64,000 nucleotides of DNA from Dasypus novemcinctus (taxonomy: Eukaryota > Chordata > Mammalia > Cingulata > Dasypodidae): assembly GCF_030445035.2 (NCBI RefSeq), contig NC_080682.1, positions 36,438,770-36,502,769 of the forward strand, given 5' to 3'. Position 1 is the first letter of the stretch. The number at the start of each line of letters is the position of its first letter. Shown in pieces: positions 22,430 to 34,686 of this stretch. The position numbers and the translations under genes are program-made. Below the pieces are notes generated by a model. It had not been told where the DNA came from. It made no database searches and saw nothing but the letters and a program-made list of their open reading frames with translations.

Positions 22430-25400
22430 TAAAATTGATTGAAATTATACAAAGCACCTTCTCAGATCATAATGGAATGAAACTGGAATTCAACAATATA
22501 TGGGAAAGAAGAAAATTCACAATTGTGTGGAGGCTAAAAAGCACATTCCTAAATAATCTAAAGTAAAGAAAAAATGTAAGAGAAATTAGTAAATATCTCA
22601 AGACATGAAAACGATGACCCAACTTGTCAAAACTTGTCAAATACAGCAAAGGCAGTACTGAGAGGGAAATTTATAGCCTTAAACACATTTTAAAAAAAAG
22701 AAAAAAGAACTAATATCAAATACCCAAATTAACACCTGGAGAAGCTACAAAAAGAACAGAAAACCAAAACACAAAGAAAGAAGAAGGAAAGAAACAATAA
22801 ATGATTAGAGCAGAAAAAAATGAAATCGAGAAATGAAAAAAAATGAGAGAAAAAATAAAAGAAACGAAAGCTGGTTCTTTCAGAAGATCAATAAAATTGA
22901 CAAACACTTAGCTAAACTAACAAAGAAAAAAGAAATAAGGTGCAAATAAAATCAGAAATGAGAGGGAGAGACATTATAATTGAACCCACAAAAATAAAAA
23001 GGATGATAGAAGATATTGTGAAAAACTGTATGACAATAAATTAAGCAACCTAGATGAAAAAAGCAAATTCCTTGAAACACACAAACCGCACTGATACTAC
23101 AAGAAATACAGTAACTCAACAAACCAATCATAAGCAAAGAGATTGAATTAGTCATCAAAAATCTCCCAACAAAGAAAAGTCTGGGAATAGATGACTTCAC
23201 AGGTGAATTCTACTATGCATTTCAAGAATTAATACCCATCCTGTTTAAACTCTTCCAAAAATTGAAGAGGAGAGAAAATTACCCAACACATTTTATGAAG
23301 CCGAAATCACCCAGGTACCAATATTAAGATAAAAATGTTATAAGAAAAGAAAATTATAGTCCAGTCTCTCTAATTAACATAGATGCAAAAATCCTCAACA
23401 AAATATTTGTAAATCAAATCCAACAGCATGTTAAAATAATTGTAAGTCACGATCAAGTGGTATTCTTGTTTTTTAAAGGTGGATCAAGAAAATAAAATAA
23501 TCAATGTAATACATCACATTAATAAATTGAAGGGGAAAAATGATTATGTCAATTGATGTAAAAAAGACGTGACAAAATTCAGCATTCTTTCCTGAATAAA
23601 AACACTTCAAAAAATAGGAAAAAAGGAATGTTCATCAATATAATAAAGGGTGTATATGAAAAACCTACAGCCAACATCTTATTCATTGGAAAAAGGCTGA
23701 AAACTTTTCCTCTAAAATTGGGAACAAGACAAGGATGCCCATTGTAACCATTATTATTCAACATTGGACCAGAAGTTCTACCTAGATCTGTCAGACAAAA
23801 GAAAAAGTAAAGGCACCCAAATAGGAAAAGAGAAAGTAAAACTCTTGCTATTCACAAATGTCATGATCCTCTTCTTAGAAAGTTCTGAAATATCTTGGAC
23901 AAAGATCTTCGAACTAATAAACCAGGTCAGCAAGTGGCAGGATACAAGATCTACATGCAAAAATCAGTAATGTTTCTGTACACTAGTATTAAATAATCTA
24001 AGCAGAACTAAGGAGAAAAAAGTTCCTTTCACAGTAGCAACAAAAAGACTCATATATGTAGGAATCAATTTAACCAAAGTCGTAAAATATCTGGATTCAT
24101 AAAACTACAGAAAACTGTGAAAGGAAGTCAAAGAAGATGTAATTAAAAGTAAAAGCATTCTATGTTCATAGATTGGAAGACTAAACATCATGAGGATGTC
24201 AATCCTACCCAAACTGATTTAAAGATTCAATGCTATACCTATTAAAATTCTGACAGCCTACTTAAAAAAAAAAGAAAAGGAAATTACCAAATTTATATTG
24301 AAGAATATGTCAAATAGCCAAAACATCCTAAAAAGAAGAATGATATGAGAGGTTGCTTGGTGTTGAACTTGGGATATACTACAAATTGACAGTAGTCAAA
24401 ACAGTAAGGCATGAGCATAAAGTTAGACACATTGATCAATGGAATAGAATTAAGAATCCAGAAATAGACCGTCACCTTTATAGTTAACTAGATTGTGTAA
24501 AACTTACCCCATCTACATTACTGGAACAAAATAGTCTGTTCAATAAATGGTGCTAGGAGTACTGCATATTCATAACCAAAAGAATGAAAGAGGACCCCTA
24601 TCTCACTCCTTATAAAAGAATCAATTCAAAACGTTTTGTCCCAGTAATGTGGATGGGGTAGGATATAAAAGCTAGGACTATCAAACTACTAGAAAATAAT
24701 GAAGGGAAATATCTTAAAGACCTCGTGGTAGTTGGGGGTCTCTGAAAACTTACACCCAAACTCAAGCCAAAAAAACGAAATAGATAAATGGGACCTCCTC
24801 AAAATTAAATGCTTTTGCACTTCAAAGAACTTTGTCAAAAGTGTAAAAAGAGAGGTGCCTTAATGGGAGAAAATATTTGTAACTCACTTATCTGATAAGG
24901 ATTTAAAATCCATGATATATAAAGATACATAAAAACTCAACAATAAAAAGATAAATGATGAATTAAAAAATGGGCAAAAGAATTGAAAAGACAACTGCCC
25001 AAAGAAGAAATACAAAAGGTGAAAAAGCACATAAAAAATGTTGGACATCACTAGAGATTAGGGAAATGCAAATCAAATTTACAATGAGGTATTATTTCAC
25101 ACCTATTATAATACTATGAAAAAGACAAAAATGTACAAGTATTGGAGAGGAGGTAGATTTGTAGGAATGCTTTGTCAGTTTTGTTGAGAATGTAGAATGA
25201 TACATCCACTGTGTATGTGTATTTGGCAGTTCCTAAGAAAGTTAAATATAGATTTGTCATGTTACCTGGCAATACCACTACTAGGTATATATTCAGAAGA
25301 ACTGAAAACAGTGACACAAAGAGACATCTGGACAGCAATATTCATAGTGTCATTATTCACAATTATCAAAATATAGAAGCAATCCAAGTGCCAATCAAAC

Positions 25401-26060
25401 AATGAATAGATAAATAAAAAGTAGTATATATTCATACAATGGGATATTATTGAGTTGAAAAATGAAGTCCTGATACATGTGATCATATGGATCAAACTTG
25501 AAGATATCATTTTGAGTTGAAATAAGCCAGAAAAAAATAAGACAATATTATATGCTCTGAAATAATTAGAATAATCAAACTCATAGAATCAGAATATAGA
25601 ATATAGTTTACCAGGGTATGGGGTAGGGGCAGGGAATGGAAAACAAACGCTTAAAATATCCAGGTTCCTGTTTGAAGTTATGGAAATGTTTTGGTAATGG
25701 ATGGTGTTGATGGTAGCACAACATTGAGAATGTAAATAGGAGCACTGAAACATGTATCTGAATGTAATTAAAAGGGGAAATGTTTGATTGTTTATATGAA
25801 AACAGAATGAAAAGTTTTAAAACCATACATGAAACTACACTATACAAACAGTGAATCCTACATTAAATCATAGATAATGATTGATAGTTTAGTTATAAAA
25901 ATGGGTTATCAGCAGTTGTAACACATGTTCCACACCAATGCAAGTTGTTGGGGTATTTTAAGGAAATCTTTATTTTGTGCATGGTTTTCTGTTAACCCTC
26001 CACCTCTCTAATAAACATAAACAAATAAAAATGAAAAATAAAAAGTAAAAGAAAGAGAAG
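22430..26060 (+). mobile_element. L1 ORF2 remnant and 3' UTR, plus strand
   Basis: Plus-strand LINE-1 text: 'tctcagatcataatggaatg', 'ggcagtactgagagggaaat', 'gataaaattgacaaacac'-like sequence, 'atagatgcaaaaatcctcaa', 'ggaacaagacaaggatgccc' (the RQGCP region), 'aatcaattcaaaacg' and 'agaaataagccag' at the ORF2 end. It finishes in A-rich sequence near 26050. Many stops and indels mean no working ORF2. It begins within ORF2, so it is 5' truncated. Confidence 0.85.
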
Positions 26061-26239
26061 AGGTAAGAAAAGGACACCTACTCCCTAAAAAAGAAGCCTC
26101 ATAAATATTCAAAATTGTGGAGTCAAATCCATTAAAAAAATATTTTTTGCAATCTTCATTTCAGGGTCTAATCAGAAGCCAACCAACATAAATGTACACA
26201 TGAAGTCAAATAAAAATTAAAATGAAGGTTCCTGAAAAG

Positions 26240-26519
26240 AAAAACATAAAAAGAGCAATCCCTCTTGGTATATATCAAATTGAAAATAAGGACTCAAACT
26301 GACATTTATAAACAAATGCTCTTAGCAGCATTATTTATAATAATTGTAAGTTGGAAACAGCCCACATATGTATGCATCAACACATGATGTGCTATGTACC
26401 CACAATGGATTATCATTCAGCTGTAAAAAATGAATGAAGTTCTGATACATGCTACATCACCAAACCTTCTTGACTCCATTTTGAGTGAAATAATCTAGAC
26501 ACAAAAGAAAAAAAAATAT
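26240..26519 (+). mobile_element. Second L1 ORF2 3' end fragment
   Basis: Repeats, in diverged form, the terminal ORF2 passage also present near 25280-25530: 'agcagcattatttataataa', 'ggaaacagcccacatatg', 'ttatcattcagctgtaaaa', 'tgagtgaaataatctagaca'. It is therefore a separate L1 3' end of an older type, in the same orientation as the L1 before it. Confidence 0.7.
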
Positions 26520-28281
26520 TGGATACAGAGGACCATGATGGAGGTGTAAGACACTCCAAAGTTCTGTTCTCCCATAGAATCTTTGACTGACTAACAAAAA
26601 CTGGCAGAGAGATCTTCCTCAGAACTCCAGAAAAAAATGAAAGGGATGCAGTAACTAGGTGAATGCCAAATCAAGAAAACGCAACTTTAAAAATGATAGG
26701 AGATGGAAGAAGATGTGGCTCAGTGACTGTGTCTTGTCTAACATGTGGGAGGTCCCTGGTTCAGATTCTCATGCCTCCTAAAGAAAACCATGAGCTTTAA
26801 TGATGGGCAGGATTGGCAAGCTGACACAACAAGAGGCACAAGAAAAAACATAGTGAGAGATAAAACAAAACAAGGGGCAGAGGTTCCCTGGTGCCTCCTA
26901 AAGAAGACAGTGAGCTGACACAATGGGCAGGCATGGTGAGCTGAAACAGCAAGATGATGCTAAAAGAGATGCAGGGAGGAAAAACATAAGAAGCACAACA
27001 AAAAGTAGGGACCAGAGGAGGCTCAAGCAATTAGTCACCTCTATCCCACATCAGAGGTCCCAGGTTCAACTCAAGGTGCCTCCTAAAGAAATAAGGAAAA
27101 TGAACAGGCAGAGCAAGTGAAAACAACAATGGAGGTGGGGGCAAGTAAATAAGTAAAAATAAATCTTACAAAAATGGTAAGAGAAACTCATGGTACTTTG
27201 CTGGCCCCTTCCCTAATACTTTCATATTGTGATGTGGAGCCAGCCTACATTCCCATTGAGATCCATATCCTTGTTCTAGAGGGAACAGAATAACCTCTAT
27301 GCACATGAAGGTACCTAATATGGGTAACAGCCTACCAGATGGCAGCCTGAAAGACTGAACCAGAAAAGTTTTTCCTGGCTGGCTCTGCCAGAACTCGCCA
27401 TGTAGGCAAAATCTTTTTGTGGATAACTAAAGCAGTGTATAAAACAATTAAGTCAACGTGGCCTGGGGCAAAAGACTACTGAAATCTGGTTTCCTGCAAA
27501 CAACAAAATTCTCAAGGTCATAACAATTAAAGGCCAGGACAAGACTCAGGCTTAGAAAAGAGACCCTGAACTTTAATTTACTTTTACTTTGAGCTGATAT
27601 TTTTGGTATTTTGACCAAACTCTGAAAAGCACCAGCCAATGAAGAGCCATATGTAAAAAAAACATAAATATGTCTATTTATTTACTTATTTTTGCTTTGA
27701 GTATTTGTTTTTGTTGGCTCCTGGAAATCAAAGAAATTTCTGTCATTTCACTAGCTGTTTACAAATTTAAGGAGCTAACACATTAAACTATTAAAATGCA
27801 CAGTGTTCAACAAAAATTACATGCCTACAACACTGCAAAAAACAATCAAAAACAAAGAAATCAAGCGCTGTAGAAAGGAACAAAATTAAAAAAGACCTTA
27901 AAATAACGTTCTTCAGTGGGCTTAAAAAGATAAAGAATAACACAGATAAAGAACTAATGAATATCAGGAAAATGAATGAACAATTTGAATAAAGAGATAC
28001 ACATTTTTTAAAGGAATCAAAAAGAATTACTGGAGTTGAGAATCACAATAATTTAAATGAAAAAATTCCCTAAAGGGCTTCAATAGCAGATTGCAGCTGC
28101 CAGAAGGAAGAATCAGTGAACTCAAAAACAAGACAATTGAAAATGTCCAGGCTAAGAAGCAGAAAGAAAAAAGAATAAAAAGAGTGAGCAGAATTTAAAA
28201 GACCTGTGAGAAACCATTAACCTTATCAATGTAGGTATTATTGGAGTCCAGAAAGAAAAAAGAGAAAGGGAAGAAGGAATC
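26520..28281 (+). mobile_element. L1 5' UTR and ORF1 remnant, interrupted
   Basis: Begins near 'aggaccatgatggaggtgt', an L1 5' UTR-like opening, and leads into decayed ORF1. A composite SINE interrupts it at 26704-27169 and a solo LTR at 28282-28941, beyond which ORF1 text resumes. ORF1-like cues are the A-rich coiled-coil region (27840-28200) and 'aatgtaggtattattggagt', equivalent to the NVHIIGFPEGEE region seen clearly at 57389. No open ORF1 remains. Confidence 0.65.
26704..27169 (+). mobile_element. Composite DAS-like SINE with 15-bp TSD
   Basis: Flanks 'aaaaatgataggaga' (26689-26703) and 'aaaaatggtaagaga' (27170-27184) match at 13 of 15 bases. Inside, 'gcctcctaaagaa' occurs three times (about 26773, 26895, 27078). 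Complete tRNA-like heads with A and B boxes are seen at 26716-26768 (tggctcagtga; ggttcagattc) and about 27019-27074 (ggttcaactca). The middle unit lacks its head. One TSD around the whole block suggests a single insertion of a multimeric SINE. The head and tail resemble armadillo DAS-SINEs. Confidence 0.75.
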
Positions 28282-28941
28282 TGGAACAGTTTGATATTGT
28301 TTATGAATTCCAAAAATAGATATTGGATTTTATTTATTAATTGGTCTGTCCCTCTGGGCATTAGATTATATTGGATTCAGAGATATCACTTTTATTTGCT
28401 TAGATAATGATTAAGGTTATGAATGGACCATGTCAGTAAGACATTGAGTTCCAGCCCCCTAGGTGGATGGGGTCTCACAGAGAAACAGCACCACAGAGAA
28501 GGAAGATTAGAGTTTTGGGTTGGAGCCCCAAGAAATAAACACATAGGAGAAGAACACAGAGGAATACAGATGGCTTTGCAGACATAGCAGAGGCCCTGGG
28601 AAAAGAGATGAGCCAATAGCCTATAGCTGCAGCTAAGCCTAGAGAGAAACAAGCCCCAGGGAGAGACAGGAGACTTATAGCAGCCTATGGCTGAGATTGG
28701 AAGAAGCCAGGACCATAGAGCCTTAAGAAGAACTAGAAGGCTGGACTCTTGCAGACATTGCCCACCATGTGGCTCTGACTCATGGTCAATTACTTTGGGT
28801 GAGAATGTACCTCTTATGGTACCCTGAGTTGGACTCTTCAGGGCCTTGTGACTGTAAGCTTCTACCTCAAATAAATACCCTTTATGAAAACCAGCCCATT
28901 TCTGGTATTTTGCACCAACACCCCTTTGACTGACTAATACA
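28282..28941 (+). mobile_element. Solo MaLR-like LTR inside L1 ORF1
   Basis: Starts 'TGGAACAGTTTGATATTG' and ends 'CTGACTAATACA', with an AATAAA-type site ('caaataaataccctttatg') near the 3' end. Flanking pentamers are 'gaatc' (28277-28281) and 'caatc' (28942-28946), 4 of 5 matching, as expected for the 5-bp TSD of ERVL-type elements. At 660 bp it is the longest of the four related LTRs here. L1 ORF1 text resumes immediately after it. Confidence 0.85.
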
Positions 28942-29400
28942 CAATCAAAGAAATAATTATAGAAAACTTCTAAATTTAATTAAAGACTTGAATGTACATA
29001 TGCAAGAAGTCAAAGGAAACAAAAACTGGATAAACTTAAAATGGAACATGTTGAGACCCTTAGTAGTCAAATTGTCAAATGCCAAGAGCAAAGAAGCTCC
29101 AAAAGAAAAGCAACGTGTTACATGTCAGCTAGCACCAACCAGATTAAGTACCAAATTTGGATCAAAAAACATGGAGAAAAGTCTATTGAGTTGCCAGACA
29201 AAGTTGTTTTCAAGTCTTATTTATACAATTAAGAGAGAGAGGAAGATCATCTCTGGCACAAAAATAGAGTGCATTCCCCATTGCTTCTCCAGGGCTGACT
29301 TCAATATGATCTTAGGAGAAAAAATAGAGACAAAAATTCACTCCCTGTTGCCATCTGAAATTTTCATCGGGTTTCCTTAAGAGGTTATAAACCTGAAGAA
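28942..29400 (+). mobile_element. L1 ORF1 remnant after the LTR
   Basis: 'caaagaaataattatagaaa' and 'taattaaagacttgaatgta' match the ORF1 passage at 57640 ('gaggaaataatgactggaaa', 'tatgaaggacaataa'). It is thus the continuation of the L1 interrupted at 28281. An open stretch of 130 codons (28988-29380) is a decayed ORF1 C-terminal region. It is not a host gene. Confidence 0.65.
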
Positions 29401-29469
29401 ATGCCTCTCAGTTCTCCCCAGGGTTTGGAAATTTCCAATTAGTATGATTTTCCAGGACATGTTTTAAAG

Positions 29470-30465
29470 ACATTTTTTTTTAAATTTTCTTTATTTATTT
29501 TGTTAATGTTACATTAAAAAATATGAGGTCCTCATATACCCCACACACACCTATCACCCCACTCCTCCGCCCTTAACAACAACCTCCTCCATCATCATGA
29601 GACATTCATTGCATTTGGTGAATACATCTCTGAGCACCACTGCACCTCATGGTCAGTGGTCCACACTATAGTCCACACTCTCCCACGGTCCACCCAGTGG
29701 GCCATGGGAGGACATACAATGTCTGGTAACTGTCCCTGCAGTACCACCCAGGACAACTCCAACCCCCAAAAATGCCCCCACATCACATCTCTTCCTCCCA
29801 CTCCCTACCCCCAGCAGCCACCATGGCCACTTTCTCCACACTAATGCCACATATTCTTCGATTACTAATCACAATAGTTCATGCATAGAATATCAGTAAG
29901 TCCACTCTAATCCATTCTCTATTCCTCCATCCTGTGGAACCTAGAATGGCTGTGTCCACTCCACATCTATATCAAGAGGGGCTTAGATTCCACATGGATG
30001 CTGGATGCAGTTCTCCTGCTTTCAGTTGTAGACACACTTAGCTCCCTGGTGTGGTGGTTGACCTTCTTCACCTCCATGGTAGCTGAATGGGCTAAGTCAA
30101 ATAAACCAGAGTGTAGGAGCTGCAAGGCTGTTGAAGTCCAGGGCCTGGCAATCACATGGTCAGTCCAGAGATTCAGGTCCCCTGGGTATACATTAAACCC
30201 CAGCACCAACTACAGTTCTGGTAAAAGTAACAGGAGAGGCTTATGGACAAAGATCACATCTGAGTCCAGTTCCTCACACAGAAACACAAACTCCAAAGTA
30301 GGGCCAACTGACATGGCTCTGAACTCCATCTGCCGTGACCATAGAAACTGTGGGTCTCTGCAGCCCTCAGAAGAACCAATATCTGGGGTTGTATCTACTT
30401 TTATCTGTCTGGGACATGGCCCAGCATCAATTCATGAGGACAAGGGCTGTCCTTGGCCTGGGATA
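29470..30465 (-). mobile_element. L1 3' UTR insertion, minus strand
   Basis: A T-rich tail and 'tgttacattaaaaaatatga' lead into C-rich sequence, then 'catcatcatgagacattcat' and 'tggtccacactatag'. It is colinear with the copy at 40091 over about 1 kb with only modest differences, so both come from the same young L1 subfamily. Both are 5' truncated. The several open frames inside are frames of the L1 3' UTR, not genes. Confidence 0.85.
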
Positions 30466-31329
30466 ATAAAGAAAGCTTATTTTAGGTATAAATGTGCAAC
30501 AATGTATAGAGTCATCCAAAATGTTATTTTTATCTCTCAATAATTATTTTTTATACTCCATGTCTGTACATATTATAGATATTTTTTTCATAATTGAGAT
30601 TTTATTGATTGTTTTGAAGCTCATCAGAGACATTATGAACAATTTGTACAGAATTCTTAACATATCTGATGAAAACTAAAAAGCCATGTGGTTCTTTTTT
30701 TCTAAAGTTATCTCAGTGACTTTCCAGCTTAAAATTTGGAGGCAAGTTTTCTTTAAGAGGATATCAAATGCCAATATTTTCAAATTCTGATAAGCTGTTA
30801 ATCTTTAAGTCCCACTAATTTACAATTTATATATATACTGACCTGCCCTTCCAGAATTTATCCATTTATCCAATAATCCATATTTCCCTATTAATTTAAA
30901 AATCCACCTTCATCATTTATTAAATAATAGAATTTACACTAAATTTCCAAGATAGATGGCTTAATTTCTTGGCAATTTCTTCTCTTCTTTAGAAAACTTT
31001 AGTACTGGGCCTATAGCAAAATTTTTACAAACCAGAGCTTTAAGATATGTTCTGATTCCTAGTAGATCTAGTCTCCCATCTCTATTTTTCTCTCTTTTAT
31101 TTTATTACCAAGGCTGTACAACCACAGGCACACATTCATATACATTTTAGAATTATCTTATCAATTTCCATGAAAAAACCTTTTCATTTAGTTTGTGATT
31201 TAATTCATCACAGAATTGATGTTTAAAATAAGGTCTTCCCTAGGGTGTGCAGAATCACACAAATAACATTCAAAGTTACCTGCCAATTTCTAAAAACTAT
31301 TTACAAATCACAAAAAAATTTCATTGCTA
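30466..31329. other. Intergenic, probable old L1 sequence
   Basis: 'cccatctctatttttctct', 'attttagaattatcttatc' and 'tcaatttccatgaaaaa' (31070-31180) resemble an old reverse L1 ORF2 segment. The remainder is AT-rich and unassigned. No gene. Confidence 0.35.
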
Positions 31330-31862
31330 TGACTACAGTCTACAGTAGAACAACTGTAAGTCAACTCTAGTTCATTGCCCATTCCCCAATCCTGAGGATT
31401 CTGTGATGGTAATGGCCACTGCTCATCAAATTGAGAGGGGGCTTAGATCCCATGCAGCAGATGGATAGGACTTCCTTGCTTGCAGATGAAGACTTTCCTT
31501 GAGATGGTTGTTATCGTTCATCATCTCCTTGTTAGAGGTCCTGGGTGAATCCAAGGAACTGGAGAGTAGGTATTTTAGATACAGGCCATTGTATATCTTG
31601 CAATAACTTGCAAAAAATTGTGGGAGAGACTGTAAACTGCAATGTAAACTATAAACATTGCTTAGTGGTAATGCTCCAAGATGTGTTCATCAATTTTGGC
31701 AAATGTACCACACTTATGAAGGATGCTGTTGATATGGGAAAATGTGGGAGGGTTACAGAATGGGGCATATGGGAATCCCCTACATTTTTGTGTAATATTT
31801 ATGTAATCTACATTTCTTTAAAAAATATATGTATATATATAAATAAAAAGTCAAAATCATAA
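31330..31862. mobile_element. Two L1 3' pieces in opposite orientation
   Basis: 31330-31565 matches the 3' UTR of the minus-strand L1s ('caattgagagggggctta' type text, also near 29970 and 40580). 31600-31860 is a plus-strand L1 3' end ('tgtaaactgcaatgtaaact', 'gggaatcccctacatttttg', then an A-rich tail). Facing L1 ends like these can arise by twin priming or by two insertions. The 105-codon open frame at 31545-31862 spans both and is not a gene. Confidence 0.6.
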
Positions 31863-32099
31863 ACAATTTGACCTAAAAACATATTAAAAATTCATGGGTC
31901 AGTGTGAGATAACACTATATTTATTGATACTGATTTATACTTGAAAGTAAAGAGGTTATTATACATTTGTTTATTGTCCAATCATACCATATAAATTGTC
32001 TTCCTAGTGCACAGACACCTCTTTTTCTGTTGAAGTCCAGGAACCTTCTTTTTTTGTGCTCTTTGCAGCCTGTGTGGATTGAAATATGCCTTTTTTATT

Positions 32100-32550
32100 G
32101 ATATTACACAGGCTAAAATCTTGGTGGCATAAACCAACAGAAATTTATTTAGTCACATTTCTGGAGGCTGGAAGTCTCAAATCAGTGTTTCCGACGGATC
32201 AGGTTCTCTCTGATGCCTGAGGAGAGTCCATCCTCACCTATGCTGGCTTCTGGCAGTTACCAACGATCCTTGGCATTCCTCAGCTTATAGCAATGTAACA
32301 CCAATCTCTGCCTCACTGCTCACATGGCCTTCTCCCCTGTGTCTCTCTGCAGGTGTTTAACTCTCTTCTACTTACAAGGGTACCAGTCATAATGGATTAA
32401 GACCCAATCTAATCCAGTTTGGAATCAATTTCTCATATCTCATATCTCAATTTCTCATATCTTCAAACATTGTATTTCCAAATAAGTTATTCTGGCACTG
32501 GAAGTTAGGACTTGAACATATATTTGGGATATACATTGCAACCCATAACA
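32100..32550 (-). mobile_element. MLT1-like LTR, minus strand
   Basis: The plus strand reads like the reverse complement of an MLT1-type ERVL-MaLR LTR: 'accaacagaaatttattta', 'ctggaggctggaagtctcaa', 'gatccttggcattcctcag', 'cacatggccttctcccctg', ending 'caacccataaca' at 32550. It is diverged and contains a local duplication of 'ctcatatctcaatt' near 32435-32460. Confidence 0.75.
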
Positions 32551-33754
32551 TTCCCCTGCAGGTCCTTAATACCTCATTATTTGCATCATTATTCATGATT
32601 CTGTGTCAGTCATCTGGTGATCCATAAGTACCGGCTTCCAATGACTTTCTCAAGGATTAATTTATTGATTATGACCACAAATGTAATTCTGATAATCACA
32701 TTACAGGATAGGGAAAACAATTATTCATCTCCTGGTCATGTTAAATTGACTGTTCATAATTTTATAGCATAAATATAGAACCACACACCTTCTACTCATG
32801 TTGCCCTTTGAATTCTTTAGGCCATAATCACTGCATTTCTGGAGTGTGAAGCCCCTCCTTGGACACGGCTCAAGACCAGCACAGGAGAGTACAATGCCAT
32901 CATATTCATCAGTGACCAGATATGGCATCAGTTGCAAAGGCACTATGTATTCCAGAATAATGATCTTGAAAGCCCGTGAGGGAGATTGGTGCAGCTATCC
33001 TAGGAGAACTATTTGTAACATGTCACAGAACCTGTAGAAGAACTGCGGCAACTGCCATGGGTACCAGCCCGTGGAATATATAGCAGGGAGGAATGTCTGT
33101 ACCACCTCTACCACAATCAGTGCTATGGATGGAAGCACAACTGTTGGAGTATGGACAGATGAGAGTTGATAAAGCCCATGCCCATGGCTCAAGGACAAGA
33201 GTCAGCAGAGGGCCATTTTTGCCTAAATCCTTAAAGATGCCCTCTGTCACCTAAAATCAGAATGTCATTACCATTCTGGTAAAGAAGGCAAGGTAGAACA
33301 ATCCTGTGAAAGACATAATGAGTCAGCCTGCAGCAGTTTATTTTACAGGTCACCCTCCTGGATCCAAGGTCCCTGCCACATGGTGGGGATAATGTCATTG
33401 ATGCAAAATTCAGAGTACCTTATAAGGGAGAAAAAGGGACAGGGCCAAGATGTTGGGTCCAGGAGAGGGTGTTCCACCCAGAAAATATTATAGACCCTAT
33501 ACAGTCCCAGGCACTAGAGGAGATCTTGGAAGATTTCACAGAAATCAGTCCATGGTATAGTGCTGAGGATAGACCTTGTTTGCCCAGGTCTAAGGGAAGT
33601 ACTGCTTAAAATATTGGTTCTTCTTACAAAATAGATACCTTGCTCCATGCAAACTGGGGAGATACTAACTCCTAAATTGTTATATATGTTCATTCTCTCC
33701 TACTTCTTTCCCAACCATTTAATTATCAAATGTCAAAAAGTTTCATTTAGATTT
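32551..33754. other. Unassigned region, relatively GC-rich, minus-strand frames
   Basis: From about 32800 to 33600 base composition rises above the surroundings. Three overlapping minus-strand open stretches (32725-32943, 32995-33198, 33023-33250) carry hydrophobic runs such as LPSIALIVVEVVQTFLPAI. They are in different frames and separated by stops. This could be a decayed copy of a membrane-protein gene or an unfamiliar repeat. I do not recognise a family. Confidence 0.3.
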
Positions 33755-34095
33755 GTATTCATTCAGTAATACTGATTGAGTCACCAGGAGTGTTTTAACC
33801 ACTGAGTTTGCAGCACAAATGAATAAACATAATACCTGTCATAAGAGGGATTACAATTTTGAGGAAAAACATACAATAAAAAAGTCAACAAAATTTTTAA
33901 ATTATACTTTGAAATCACTGACATTAAGTACATAAGCAGGATAAAGAATATAGAATAACATAGAACAGGCTATGAGGAAATACATCTTGGAGGAGTTTGG
34001 AGTTGATCTGTAAATAGGGGAAAAAAAGAGAGGGCTCCACCCAGGTGATGCATCTGAGAAAGAGGATTCCAGCAGAGAAAAGTGTGAGAACAAAA
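33755..34095 (+). repeat. L2-like fragment
   Basis: 'attcattcagtaatactgat' and 'gtgttttaaccactgagtt' are followed by 'gcacaaatgaataaacataa', 'gaggattccagcagagaaaa' and 'gtgtgagaacaaaacccctg'. This follows the order of the LINE-2-type end text, such as 'gcattccaggcagagg'. It is strongly diverged. Confidence 0.45.
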
Positions 34096-34109
34096 CCCCT
34101 GAACTGAGT

Positions 34110-34533
34110 GTTGTGTACTGAAGGTGGTTCCCTATAAAGTCATTTTCAAGTCCCAACACCTGGTCCTGTTGGTATGAACATATTTGTAAATAGGATCTCT
34201 TTGAAGATGTTATTAATCAGGTGTTCCCAAACTGAATGAGGGTGGGCCTTAATCCAAAATGGCTGAATACTTTATAACCAAAGGAAATTGTACAGAGAGA
34301 AAGCTACAAAAGTAGACAAGAAATGGATGCCAACAGAACCCAATAATGGAAGTAAAGTCTCTGCCATGTGCATAGCCATGTCACAGAGAAGTCAGGGAAC
34401 CTCATTTTTCCCAGCCATCCATAAATTACCAATTCCAGGAGAAAGCTAGCCTTCTCACTACTGAAAAAAAAAATCCTGTTGTTAAACCAACCCACTGTAT
34501 GGAATTTATTTAAGTAGCTAAGAAACTAATATA
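34110..34533 (+). mobile_element. MLT1-like LTR, plus strand
   Basis: Order typical of MLT1: 'tgtgtactgaaggtgg' at the start, 'ttgtaaataggatctctttg' and 'aagatgttattaatcagg', 'gagggtgggccttaatcc', a middle section, and 'aaactaatata' at the end. It is an old solo LTR, opposite in orientation to the one at 32100. It sits directly downstream of the OR pseudogene at 34687. An imperfect GTT repeat follows at 34567-34593. Confidence 0.75.
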
Positions 34534-34686
34534 CTAGGAAAAGTTTGGATTGTTTAAAAGACAAGTTTGTTGTTGTGTTGTTGTTGTTGTTTTTAAGAAC
34601 TGTGGCCAAAGCCTTGTGAGAAACAGGGTAGAGTACAAAATGTATTAGAGTTGTCAGCAGAAACATGATCAGGGATTGAAAGTTTC

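Noticed and set aside
29998-30543. 181-codon plus-strand open frame
   Set aside because: It is antisense to an L1 3' UTR. The colinear copy at 40091 does not preserve the frame, and the end of the frame runs into unrelated flank.
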